Of a stretch of DNA of 64,000 nt, positions 34,348 through 42,898 are shown piece by piece (position 1 is the stretch's first letter; every line of letters starts with the position of its first letter). The notes under the pieces are model-generated. The model did no database searches. It was not told the origin of the DNA and saw nothing but the letters and a program-made list of their open reading frames with translations. The DNA comes from Spiroplasma phoeniceum P40. Lineage in GTDB: Bacteria > Bacillota_I > Bacilli_A > Mycoplasmatales > Mycoplasmataceae. The stretch lies in NCBI RefSeq assembly GCF_003339775.1, contig NZ_CP031088.1, positions 1,612,001 through 1,676,000 on the forward strand. Direction: 5' to 3'. The position numbers were made by a program, and so were the translations under genes.

Positions 34348-35220
34348 ATGTTAAAATTAATTAGATTATTAACTGCTGCTTTACAAGATACTAAAATTGG
34401 TGAATTATTAAAAGATGGTTTAAAAAAGTATGGCATTATTAAAAAGAAACTTCTCAATTTAAAAAATTATATAATTGAACAGACCCAAGGAACGTTTTAC
34501 AATATTTAAAAAAGGCAACAAAACAAGAAATTAATTCTTTATTAGATAAAAATAGAAAAAAGAAGTTTAGAACAAGGGAAAAATTTATTTAATGAGCAAT
34601 ATCAAGATTCAAAAGAATGAGTTAATATTCAATCTAGTTGAATTAAATATGGTAAGTTTGAAATGACAAATAAAATTACTAATACGGGTAATGCTACGTT
34701 TTTATTTCAACCAAAGGTAAAAGTATATGGACCTTATACTTATCCTTCAATGCCGGCTGATGTTTGATTAGCAATAAAAAATGCTAATGCTAATGCTGGG
34801 ACTTTATTTTGAAGAATTTTGATTAAGAGTATGATTACCAAGTATGATTCGTAAACATGTTAAAGAAGGTTTAAAAAAATAAAGGTATTTATTATGGCAA
34901 AATATCAAAAAACTTTATAAATGCAAAAGATATTAATGATTTAAGAAAATACATTAGAAAACTTGAACAAGGTTTTTATCGTAATATTGGTCATGATAAA
35001 CGAAGAACTGTTAATCAAATTGGTACTTATAAGTGAAAACAAAATCAAGCACAACAATTTAGAAAAAAAAGAAGAGAATATTTATCACAATTTTCTAAAA
35101 TAAATAAACCAATACAATTTGTTAATTTTACTAAAAAAAACACAAAAAGTATTAAGAAATATTAAAATTGAAGGTAAAAAAATACAAAAAAATATTAAAT
35201 ATGTAAGGAGGGCTACATAA
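34348..35220 (+). pseudogene. Phage structural protein, copy 1, frameshifted
   Basis: Counterpart of the intact 289-residue gene at 54679-55548. Copy 1 differs by several single-base indels in A/T runs (near 34442, 34551, 34817, 34876, 35140), so no long frame survives. Confidence 0.7.
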
Positions 35221-36566
35221 TGGCAATACAATTAAAAGATATTGTTAATAAGTGAATGTATATATCAATTCAAGAATTAAAAGAATCTGGTTTTTGAACA
35301 AATGATTTTGAAGATAATAAACAAACTTATAGTGATGAATGAATTAAAAAAGCAATTAATTTAAGTTCAGTTAAAATTAATGATTGGACTGGTGGTTATA
35401 TTGGATATGCCGATAATATTAATAATTTAACAGAAGAACAACAAATTGCTGTTAAATGAGCAACTGCTATTTATACTTTACATTGATTATCAAAAGGAAC
35501 TGAATATCTTTTACAAGCAACAACTTTTTCACAAGGTAGTCAATCATACAATATTGATGTACCACAAGATATGCAATTTGTACCTGATGAAGTACAAAAA
35601 ATATTAATTAATGCTGGTTTATATGAAAATATTCGATTTGCTAATTTAAAAGAAAAAGATAATTCTTGATTTGGTAATGATTGAAGATATGAATTTGATG
35701 AAGGAAGTGGATATGCTAGTTATGATTGAGTAAAAAATAATTATATTTCCAACAATAATATTACTTCAAGTGATAATTCAATTTTAATTAATTTTATAAA
35801 TAAAATTGATTCTGTTCCTAAAAAATTAGATTTAAAAGTTAATAATATTTCCGTTAAACTGGATAATAAAAGTATTATATATAATTCTAATAATGAATTA
35901 TCAGTGCCTTTTGATAATGATACGATTTATTATGAAAATAATGTATGAAAAGCAAAACAAGGTGGTGATATACCATCTGATGTTATTAAAGATAGTGATT
36001 TAAATAAAGATTATATTGATAAAGAAGATGGAAAATATATTGTTAAAAAAGCACAAAGTGGTAGTTCAATAACAGTTAATGCCCCATTACATCAAAAAGA
36101 TGATAGTAGTTTAGAATTATTATTATCAGATGAATTTGGTGTTAAAAATAATAAATTATCTTTAAATCAAAGTTTTAAAGATACTTTTGAACAAGTAATA
36201 AAATGAATATTTGATATAGGTAAAAAAATAAAATGAGAAAAAGTAAGTATATCTTATACACCTGATAGTGCTAAGTATATTGATATTCCTGAATTTTCAG
36301 AAGAATATCGTTATCAAGTTTGATTATCACCAACTAATCGTAAAGGTGCTGAAGGTATGTTATGACTTGAACCACCTTATTTTACAGAAACAAAAGAAAA
36401 TAAAACTTTATCTAAACATCAAGCAACTTGTTTTATTGATGATTTCGATAAAACCCCTTATAGTATTGCTTTATATAGTGCTAGTGGTCGGATTTATTTA
36501 ACTAATGGTTCAGAGGGTTCTAATATACCAATTAATAGTGTTCGTATTTTTCGACAAGAGGTGTAA
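35220..36566 (+). CDS. Connector-like protein with long C-terminal appendage
   Basis: 448 residues, start overlapping the previous stop as TAATG, with GGAGGG ahead. The first ~110 residues (DIVNKWMYISIQELKESGFW ... WIKKAINLSSVKINDW) look like a head-tail connector of the gp6 type. The remainder is Asn/Asp/Ser-rich, with a likely beta-rich C-terminus (YRYQVWLSPTNRKGAEGMLW ... INSVRIFRQEV) as in tail appendages. Intact in both copies (55548-56894). The assignment is inference. Confidence 0.55.
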
Positions 36567-36568
36567 AT

Positions 36569-37172
36569 ATGATAGATAAAGAAAATATTATTATTAAAAA
36601 TGAAAATGGTACTTATTGACAAAGATTAGGTTTTGAACAAAGAAATCCAAGTCAAAGTTTTAAAGCATGAAAAAATCGTAAGTTTTTAAAATATGATAAA
36701 TATCCATTTCATATTAAAAAAAGCATATATTATGCGATATAATGCACTGTCAATTTTATATCATACTCCATTTTTAAGTTTATATGGATTATTTTTTACT
36801 AGTTTACATTTTAATTGAATACCAACATTAGAACCAATTAAAGAGTTTATGTTTGGTCAACACAATATAACTGATGGTGGTTTTTTTGGATATACTGGGA
36901 TTATTATATCTTATCCAATATTACATGGTACTGCTTGATTAACAACAAAAATACCTAAAATACCAGCAATTAAATTACCGATTGGTAAATGTTTAGAGCA
37001 AGTTTATAAAATACCAAGTTATATCTTATATTTAATATTATTTGGTTGATTAATATTTCGTAAATATCTTAAAAAACATAATGTTAATATTTGTCATAAT
37101 TGTAAAAAAACAATAGAACAAGTTAAAAGTTGAAATCAATATTGTCTTAAAAAAAGATGAATAAAAGAATAA
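36569..37172 (+). pseudogene. Phage membrane protein, copy 1, frameshifted
   Basis: Counterpart of 56897-57499. One extra A in the run near 36717-36723 shifts the frame after about 50 residues and gives a stop near 36741. Confidence 0.7.
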
Positions 37173-37210
37173 GATTTGTTATAATTAAATTGTACGTACG
37201 GCAAAATATA
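37170..37210 (+). promoter_or_regulatory. Promoter region with GTACGTAC palindrome
   Basis: TTGTTATAATTAAAT then TTGTACGTACGGCAA, the only sharp palindrome in this gap, 45 bp before the next start. Candidate internal promoter with an operator. Repeated at 57497-57537. Confidence 0.4.
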
Positions 37211-37239
37211 TAGATTATAAAATAGAAAGGTGGCAATTT

Positions 37240-37659
37240 ATGCTTACATCAACAATTGGAATTATTGTAATTGTTGCTTCTGTTGTAGGTGGGGTTGTTG
37301 CTAGTTTATTAATTGGTTATATTAGTAAATTAATTAAAAATAAAGCAATCTCAGTAAAAGCAGAACGCATTACAGATGATTTTAGAGAAAATGCTGAAGA
37401 AAAAATCTTTAATAAAATTGAAGATGCATTTGAAAATATTGTGTTAGTTATGAATGATATTAAAAATCATTTTGGTGGTGTTGGTACTCAAAATATTGCT
37501 CGTGTTGAAGAAGATATTAATGATTTAAAATTAGCAATTTCTGATTTAGAAAAATATGATAATGAAGAATTAATTGAAGCTACTTTACAACATAAAGCAA
37601 CAAAACGAGACATTACTCATAAAGCACATAAAGTCGCAGGACTTAAATTAAAAAAATAA
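37240..37659 (+). CDS. Phage membrane-anchored coiled-coil protein
   Basis: 139 residues: N-terminal membrane helix (TIGIIVIVASVVGGVVASLLIGYI), then a charged helical region (ITDDFRENAEEKIFNKIEDAF, ARVEEDINDLKLAISDLEKY) and a basic tail (HKAHKVAGLKLKK). AAAGGTGG is the ribosome site. Last plus-strand gene. In a wall-less host, release needs only membrane disruption, so a holin-like or envelopment role is conceivable but unproven. Confidence 0.7.
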   Translation: MLTSTIGIIVIVASVVGGVVASLLIGYISKLIKNKAISVKAERITDDFRENAEEKIFNKIEDAFENIVLVMNDIKNHFGGVGTQNIARVEEDINDLKLAISDLEKYDNEELIEATLQHKATKRDITHKAHKVAGLKLKK

Positions 37660-37677
37660 CCAATTAAGGTTATTTTT
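37651..37677. terminator. Convergent terminator between late and early blocks
   Basis: AAAAATAACC-AATTAA-GGTTATTTTT hairpin with A/T runs on both sides, overlapping the stop codons of the two converging genes. Confidence 0.85.
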
Positions 37678-37877
37678 TATTTGTTATTTACAATATAATA
37701 ATTAATAAAATATTCTACTTTTTCTGAAAAAGTATAGTTTTGTGGTAAATTATTTCATATTTTTTCTTGTTCGGTATTTAAGTAAAGATTAACAGTTTTA
37801 CGAACCATACTAGAATAATATATTTTTCTTCTTTGATTATATTTTTCTTTTCGTTTTTTATTATATGTTTTCTTCAT
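37677..37877 (-). CDS. Small basic RHH-like protein, candidate regulator
   Basis: 66 residues. Very basic N-terminus (MKKTYNKKRKEKYNQRRK), then RKTVNLYLNTEQEKIWNNLP and FSEKVEYFINYYIV, the strand-helix-helix spacing of ribbon-helix-helix DNA-binding proteins. It is the last gene of the early operon, 4 bp after the resolvase. Could be a transcription regulator or nucleoid-type protein. Copy 2: 58004-58204. Confidence 0.6.
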
Positions 37878-37881
37878 AATA

Positions 37882-38379
37882 TTACCTCTCATAATTAGCA
37901 ATTATAATTGCATCGCGGAGATGATTACTTATTTTTTCATTATTATAAAATCAACCTTTACCATATTGATAAGTTAAATTAGGATCTTTATCATATTTTC
38001 ATAAACAACTATTATTATATTTACTTAAATTTTCCATATTTTTAACAACTGATTTAGTATATTTTGGTGATATAAAATTAAAAGTAAATAAAGTATTTTC
38101 AATCGCACCCAGTAATCTTAATAAATCATCACGGTCTTTTGAACCATTAGCATTTGTATATAAGCAATCTTCAATATTTCGTATGTCTGATAAAATTTTA
38201 CCTTTATTTTTTACATAATAATCTGAATATAAATATTCAAGTATAAATCCATCTATAAACTCAAAATGTTCTTTTCAATCTTTATTTTTAAATTCATGCT
38301 GTTTAACTAATTTATTATCTTCATAAATAACAATACCAGTAGTACCAGTACCTGATGGGTCAATACCTATTTTTATCAT
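37882..38379 (-). CDS. RuvC-like Holliday junction resolvase (RNase H fold)
   Basis: 165 residues. The opening MIKIGIDPSGTGTTGIVIYE gives the first-strand catalytic Asp with the glycine loop of the RuvC/RNase H fold, and NHLRDAIIIANY near the C-terminus gives the late catalytic Asp; acids in the middle (DIRNIEDCL) would complete the site. It would cut branched DNA in replication or before packaging. Its ATG overlaps the ERF stop (TAATG). Confidence 0.8.
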
Positions 38380-39050
38380 TATTTTAAAAACCTTTCTTTA
38401 AATTGATAATAAAAATCTTCACTTTGTTTTTTAATAATAACTGGTTCTAATTTTGTTGCACTTGTAGTTTCTTTAATAAATTTTTTTGCTTCTTCTTTAA
38501 TATTTATATCTATTTTTGTATTTGTAATAAAATTTTTAATATTATTAAAATGTTCTAAACTCATTGAATTTGGATTATTATTTTCTTTAATAACTTGATT
38601 ACTATTTTCTTTACTTATTTCAGTACTATCAGGATCTAATTCATCTGTTGCTATACCAAAAGTTTTACATAATCAATAACGAGCTCCATAAGTTAAAGCA
38701 CTACCAATTGCTTTTGCAATATCTGAATTTTGTGCTGATAAAATAATTCCTAATTCTATTTTTTCACTACCTTTATAAAGTGTTAATAATCCTTTTGAAT
38801 AATAATTTATTAATTTTCCACCTTTACTACTTTGTGTTTCTGTAAAACTTGGTTCTCCAACTGCTTGAATAGTATAAGTTATACCTTGTTTACGTAATTG
38901 TGGTTTTAAGGTTTGATAGAGGTCACTTTCTGTAAAATAATTATAATTATTATGGTCATTTCTGGCATTTTTACCAACAAAAAGATTTATATCAGATTGA
39001 ATTTCTCCAATACTTTCAATTAAGGTTTTTGTTTTAGTTTCTTGTGGCAT
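38379..39050 (-). CDS. erf: ERF-family single-strand annealing protein
   Basis: 223 residues. The N-terminal ~130 residues (IESIGEIQSDINLFVGKNAR, NYNYFTESDLYQTLKPQLRK, IAKAIGSALTYGARYW) are the ERF core, which pairs complementary strands in RecA-independent recombination. The linker is Asn/Ser-rich, followed by a basic C-terminal helix region. It sits between a nuclease and a resolvase and next to SSB, the usual phage recombination cassette. Start at 39050 after GGAGTGAGAAA. Copy 2: 58706-59377. Confidence 0.88.
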
Positions 39051-39687
39051 TTTCTCACTCCTCTCTTTCTTGTCATATTAAAATGGCTTCTTTAATTTGT
39101 TCTAAATCTTGTTTAGTAATATTAACTTTTTCTTTAATTACTATTTTTAATTTTGGATTTATAATTATCATTAATATTTTTTTATTATCTATACAAAAGT
39201 TTTTTTCTAATAAATAATAAAGTTTTAATTGTCAAATATAGCGTTCAATATCCGCTTTTTCATTAGAACTTGTAATTTTTCAATCACACATTATATATTC
39301 ATTATCTGTTGTTATACCAATAAAATCAGTTGTACCACACATTAAAGGACTATAAAGTGTTTTTTCAGTTTCATAATGTCTAAATTTAATATCTTTAAAA
39401 GTTTCTTGATATAGTTTTATAAAATTTTTAAATAATTCACGATGTGATTTTATTTCACAATCAATAAATTCAATTAATTCATCATCAAAATTATTTTTTA
39501 TTCAAACATCAATCATATTATGTATACATATTCCACGATTTTGTGCTAATTTTAAAATATTATCATCAATTTGCGAATAGTCTTTTGGTAATAAAATATT
39601 AACAATTTGACTAACACTAGGAATTAAAATGCTATACTTATGTAATTCATCATTATAAATATATAAAGGTTTTAAATCTAATCTCAT
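39034..39687 (-). CDS. PD-(D/E)XK nuclease (RecB/YqaJ-like)
   Basis: 217 residues; TGA Trp codons. Catalytic signature GTTDFIGI ... EYIMCDWKITSS, i.e. Asp, then D-x-K, followed by a helix with RYIWQLKLYYLL, which is the common Q-x3-Y motif of RecB-type exonucleases. It likely resects DNA for the ERF annealing protein. It overlaps SSB by 10 bp and ERF by 17 bp. Copy 2: 59361-60014. Confidence 0.8.
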
Positions 39688-40103
39688 AAAATTGCTTCAT
39701 CATTACCAATATTTTGATTATCATTATTAAATAATTCTTTTGTATCAGATGAATTAAATTCTATTTTTTCTTGTGGTTTTTCAGATAAAGTATCTTTTTT
39801 TAAATTATTATTAGTTTGTAAAAATTCACAACTATAAACTCTTACCATTCATTGTATTTTATTATCTTTATCTTTATAAGATTGTAAAATACCTGTAATT
39901 GCAATTTGACTACCTTTTTGACAATATTGTTGTAATAAATTTGCTTGTTTATTTCAAACTTGACAAGGAATAAAATCAGTTTCTTTTTGGGTTGAATGTG
40001 GTCTTGCTACTGCTAATTGAAACATAGCATATTCTTTCCCATTTTGAGTTTTCTTAATTTCAATATCTTTTGTTGTTCTTCCAATTCCAATAAATTTATT
40101 CAT
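39678..40103 (-). CDS. ssb: Single-stranded DNA-binding protein
   Basis: 141 residues. OB fold with MNKFIGIGRTTKDIEIKKTQ, FQLAVAR, TDFIPCQVW and GSQIAITGILQS, then a polar linker and an acidic tip ending DEAILWD, where the Trp is TGA; in other SSBs this tip recruits partner enzymes. Start ATG 40103 has AGGAGG 8 bases ahead. Copy 2: 60005-60430. Confidence 0.93.
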
Positions 40104-40351
40104 TATTCATCCTCCTTACTAGGTAATTTGTCATATTTAGAATTATCTTTAAGATAAAATGTTATTCCATTATCGCAGCAAATTGAACTATGTTCTCATA
40201 AACAAGTTACTTTTTGAAAATCTTCTTTATATAATATTTGTTGTTTTAATTCTGTAAGTTCTTCTTTAAGTACATCATTATCACAAAATAAACAATAATC
40301 AGAGTTAATTTGATTAACAGGGCATTGACATTTTTTACAATATTTTGCCAT
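40103..40351 (-). CDS. Zinc-ribbon early protein
   Basis: 82 residues: MAKYCKKCQCPVN ... YCLFCDND gives a C-x2-C...C-x2-C ribbon, followed by an acidic helix and a further cysteine cluster (TCLWEHSSICCD). Stop overlaps the ssb start region (TAATG). Function unknown. Copy 2: 60430-60678. Confidence 0.7.
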
Positions 40352-40659
40352 TATTCATCCTCCTTAATAACAGTTAATTGGTCTAATTGTTTTTTTGTAA
40401 TTCTAACACCTCTTAAATTAGCACCTTGTAAATCAGCACCTCGTAAACTAGCGCCAGATAAATCAGCACGATATAAATCAGCTTCTATTAAAACAGCATC
40501 TCGTAAATCAGCCCAACATAAATCAGCACATTGTAAATCAGCTTCTAATAAATCAGCACCTCGTAAATCTAATGTTTTACTTTCTAAATATTTACTGATT
40601 TGATTTTGTTCAACATCAATTCCTGTTAAATCTTTAATTAAATCTTGTAATGTTTTCAT
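40351..40659 (-). CDS. Pentapeptide-repeat protein
   Basis: 102 residues. About nine A(D/N)Lxx repeats span residues ~42-88 (LDLRGADLLEADLQCADLCW ...), predicting a short right-handed quadrilateral beta helix. The N-terminal ~38 residues (LQDLIKDLTGIDVEQNQISK) are helical. Such proteins can mimic DNA and inhibit gyrase or nucleases, but the array here is short. ATG 40659 with GGAGGAATT ahead. The reversed frame also looks repetitive but is a shadow. Copy 2: 60678-60986. Confidence 0.85.
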   Translation of the reverse strand: MKTLQDLIKDLTGIDVEQNQISKYLESKTLDLRGADLLEADLQCADLCWADLRDAVLIEADLYRADLSGASLRGADLQGANLRGVRITKKQLDQLTVIKEDE

Positions 40660-40660
40660 T

Positions 40661-40798
40661 TTATAATTCCTCCAAATTCTTTTCTGCAATTAAAGTATCA
40701 ATATAGTCATAAGCACTTTCTTCTGAATGACATTCTTCTAATGCTTCATTAAATAAATCTTCTTTTGTGTAAACTTTGCCATCTTCATCTTTTCACAT
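40661..40798 (-). CDS. Small acidic early protein
   Basis: 45 residues, MWKDEDGKVYTKEDLFNEAL... to LIAEKNLEEL, strongly acidic and helical. AAAGGAG lies ahead; the GGAGG at its 3' end serves the next gene. Not recognised. Copy 2: 60988-61125. Confidence 0.65.
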
Positions 40799-40799
40799 A

Positions 40800-41135
40800 T
40801 TATTTATTCTCCTTTAATATAAGTTCTAATAATTTAATAGTTTTTTTATGATTTTCAATGCTTTCAGTATATGGTTTACACATATTTAAACTTTTTTTAA
40901 GATATCCATTAAGATTTTCAATGCTTTTTTCCCTATTTTTTATTAATTCATTTATTGATACATAGTCGTCGCTACTTGATATTTCTAACAAGAAATTACC
41001 ATCATTATCAATAATATTAATAGCGGTATCTTTATTTTGTTCTTGTGATGAAATTTTATAGCAGTACTCATCATCTAATTTATTAATAATTTCTTTTTGA
41101 AATTCTGATAATTGTAAATTTCTAATTTCTTTCAT
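40800..41135 (-). CDS. Early protein with helical C-terminus
   Basis: 111 residues. N-terminal half alpha/beta (FQKEIINKLDDEYCYKISSQ), C-terminal half predicted coiled coil (ENHKKTIKLLELILKENK). AAGGAGATAAATAAT precedes the ATG. One base separates it from the next gene. Not recognised. Copy 2: 61127-61462. Confidence 0.7.
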   Translation of the reverse strand: MKEIRNLQLSEFQKEIINKLDDEYCYKISSQEQNKDTAINIIDNDGNFLLEISSSDDYVSINELIKNREKSIENLNGYLKKSLNMCKPYTESIENHKKTIKLLELILKENK

Positions 41136-41136
41136 A

Positions 41137-41307
41137 TTATTTATCTCCTTGTCATTTAATATTTTCGTTTTCTAAATCAATAATGGTTGTTAATCATTCA
41201 TTTTCATTTTCAACACTAGCAGTAAGTTTTGCTTCTTTTAATGTATAAAACGATTTAGTTAGAACTTCATTTTCAAATTTCATTACTAATAAGTATCTTT
41301 TTTCCAT
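41137..41307 (-). CDS. Small early protein
   Basis: 56 residues, MEKRYLLVMKFENEVLTKSF..., beta-strand N-terminus then an acidic stretch (SVENENEWLTTIIDLENENI). Ends one base before the next gene's start. Not recognised. Copy 2: 61464-61634. Confidence 0.6.
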
Positions 41308-41311
41308 AATT

Positions 41312-41449
41312 TTATTCCTTCCTACTTTTAATCTTTTTAATTATTTTTTTAGTTTTAATGACTTGGATTATTCCATATATTGTAAAAGGTAATGACACTA
41401 AGCATGAAATAATATTTATTATGATTATTATTAATGTTCATATACTCAT
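41312..41449 (-). CDS. Small early membrane protein
   Basis: 45 residues. One membrane helix (IWTLIIIIINIISCLVSLPF) and a basic tail (KTKKIIKKIKSRKE). TAGGAGG ahead. Single-span early phage proteins of this type may act on the host membrane or exclude other phages; unproven. Copy 2: 61639-61776. Confidence 0.6.
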
Positions 41450-41461
41450 ATTTAATTCCTC

Positions 41462-41590
41462 CTAATTCTTTTTATTTAATGCTCAATGTTCATCAGTAAT
41501 TTCATTGTGGGTAGGGATATATTTATTTTGTTTATCACATTTAAAGCAATAACCTCAATATCTTTTTTTAAGACAATATTTCTTTTTCAT
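41462..41590 (-). CDS. Tiny Cys-rich basic protein
   Basis: 42 residues, MKKKYCLKKRYWGYCFKCDK..., with C-x8-C-x2-C. TAGGAGGTAAAG ahead. The WGYCFKC arrangement suggests a half zinc knuckle. In copy 2 (61789-61916) a T is missing and the frame changes. Confidence 0.55.
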
Positions 41591-41599
41591 CTTTACCTC

Positions 41600-41884
41600 C
41601 TAAATTATTCCTTTTATTTTTTTCTCAAATTGTAATATTTTTCATCCATCTGATGCTAAATCTAAAATATCGTTAATTTTGTAATGTTCCATATAAGACG
41701 CAATAACACCTCATTTATCTTTAAATAAATTTAAGTACATTTTTGCTCATTCTAAACATTGAAAATCATAATGTTTTTTATGATGTAAAATACGACAATC
41801 AATAGGTTGACAATTAACTCAATCAAAAGATGTTGTTATTTCATCTCAAGTTTTATTAATATATTTACTTTTATATTCCATCAT
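41600..41884 (-). CDS. Early protein of unknown function
   Basis: 94 residues, MMEYKSKYINKTWDEITTSF..., Trp- and Tyr-rich (several TGA), with CQPIDCRILHHKKHYDFQC giving clustered Cys/His. AGGAG precedes ATG 41884. It is the first gene after the structured noncoding region. In copy 2 (61926-62209) one base is missing near 62117. Confidence 0.65.
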
Positions 41885-41889
41885 TTTTT

Positions 41890-42392
41890 CTCCTATCTTT
41901 AACTCGCTGGCACTCACTCCCAAGTGAAAGTGCCGAAGCGATAATTAGTTATATAAGTATTTATCTATTTATTTACTACGCCATCCGCTTTACTGGGGTA
42001 AGCGGTGGCGGTGTTATGTTTGTTTTAGCATCTATTAAAAATCTGCAACTATATTTTTAAATTAGACGCCAGACATATATATGTCTTCCTTCTCCGTTCC
42101 TTTTTCAAGGAGGCAACGCTCAGTTTTTGAAATTAAATTTACTCGCATCAATTTGAAGGACCTAATGCTAATCGCAAATTTAATTGTTTGTGTCACCATC
42201 TCTATTTTTATTGTGGTTTGATGTTAGCCTTGGACACATCACCACTATCGCAAGTTATTAAAAATAATAACCAACGCCGATTTACCTCTTTCCTCATACA
42301 CTATTTCAGTACTTGCCTCGGACGGCTGTGGGAATGAGTTAATACTCATGTTCTTATGGAAGCACTTAGTTATTTAAAATAACCGTCCCACT
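41890..42392 (-). ncRNA. Hairpin-rich noncoding region, candidate ornate RNA or origin
   Basis: No open frame, and GC content well above the phage average. Perfect or near-perfect stems: TCGCT-GGCACT-CACT with AGTG-AA-AGTGCC-g-AGCGA (41904-41941); CGCCA-t-CCGCTT with AAGCGG-TGGCG (41979-42010); GACAT..ATGTC (42072-42085); TCCTT-TTTC-AAGGA (42098-42111); GTTATTA-AAAA-TAATAAC (42254-42271); and GGACGG...CCGTCC (42320-42388) enclosing ATGAGT-TAAT-ACTCAT and GTTATT-TAA-AATAAC. It lies upstream of the early operon on the same strand as a long leader would. Present in copy 2 at 62214-62718. Minus strand is inferred. Confidence 0.5.
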
Positions 42393-42397
42393 CTGCA

Positions 42398-42634
42398 TTA
42401 AGTTGTTTTATAAAATCAAATTTTTAATGAACCAGTTTCATAATCAAAGATAATTTTTGAATTTTCTAGTTTTTGATAAAATTGTTGTTGTGTTTTATCT
42501 TTTACCTTATTCAATAAATTTCTATGTTTTTCACAAGTTCATAAAACTTTATTTGATACAAATTCTTCGGTGATGAATGATGATAATTTATAACAATCAT
42601 TAACATCACATATTTTTTGTTGTTTAATTATCAT
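42398..42634 (-). CDS. Early Cys/His protein, paralogue-like to 30745-30990
   Basis: 78 residues: QQKICDVNDCYKLSSFI ... WTCEKHRNLLNKVKD, the same C-x4-C...C-x2-H layout and following helix as the late protein at 30745. AGGAGGTAAT lies before ATG 42634. It is the first early gene, separated from the rest by the structured region. In copy 2 (62724-62959) a missing T breaks the frame after a few codons. Confidence 0.65.
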
Positions 42635-42665
42635 TACCTCCTTTTAGGAGTTGTTTTATTTCAAA

Positions 42666-42701
42666 TAAAAAAACAACCCTTTAACAAGAGTTGCTTTTTT
42701 G
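42666..42701 (-). terminator. Terminator between IS30 transposase and early block
   Basis: GCAACTC...GGGTTGT stem with a T7 run on the minus strand. It would stop transposase transcription from the next unit before it enters the early operon. Same at 62990-63025. Confidence 0.6.
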
Positions 42702-42898
42702 CCGCTTCATCGTACATTATACATTATGTATTATGTAAATTCAAGTAGCAAAATCTGTCTCTTGTTAATTTGATAATAACATCATTTTTAACAAATGCAA
42801 CTCTTTTTTTAAAAAAATAAAATATTTTATAAATATAGCTTAATTTAACCATATTTAAGCACACTAAAAAAGCATTTATTAAATTTTAATTAATAAAT

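Larger units (their letters stand above)
22389..42721. mobile_element. Prophage unit, copy 1 (20,333 bp)
   Basis: The unit recurs at 42722-63046 and begins again at 63047. The left boundary is set where copies stop matching: ATTATGTATTATG is shared at 22388-22400, 42721-42733 and 63046-63058, but the bases before it differ only at the first copy (host flank). Contents: IS30-type element, late genes on plus, early genes on minus. No integrase of tyrosine or serine type, no repressor I recognise and no endolysin. Terminase, portal, capsid and recombination genes mark a tailed dsDNA phage. Confidence 0.9.

Noticed and set aside
40310-40603. Plus-strand open frame with a KSA-type repeated peptide
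   Set aside because: It is the antisense shadow of the pentapeptide-repeat gene; periodicity of that gene creates the repeat. No ribosome site. Same at 60637-60930.
40351-41135. CRISPR-like regular repeats
   Set aside because: The only short-period repetition is the 15-bp coding repeat of the pentapeptide gene; no spacers, no Cas genes anywhere in the window.
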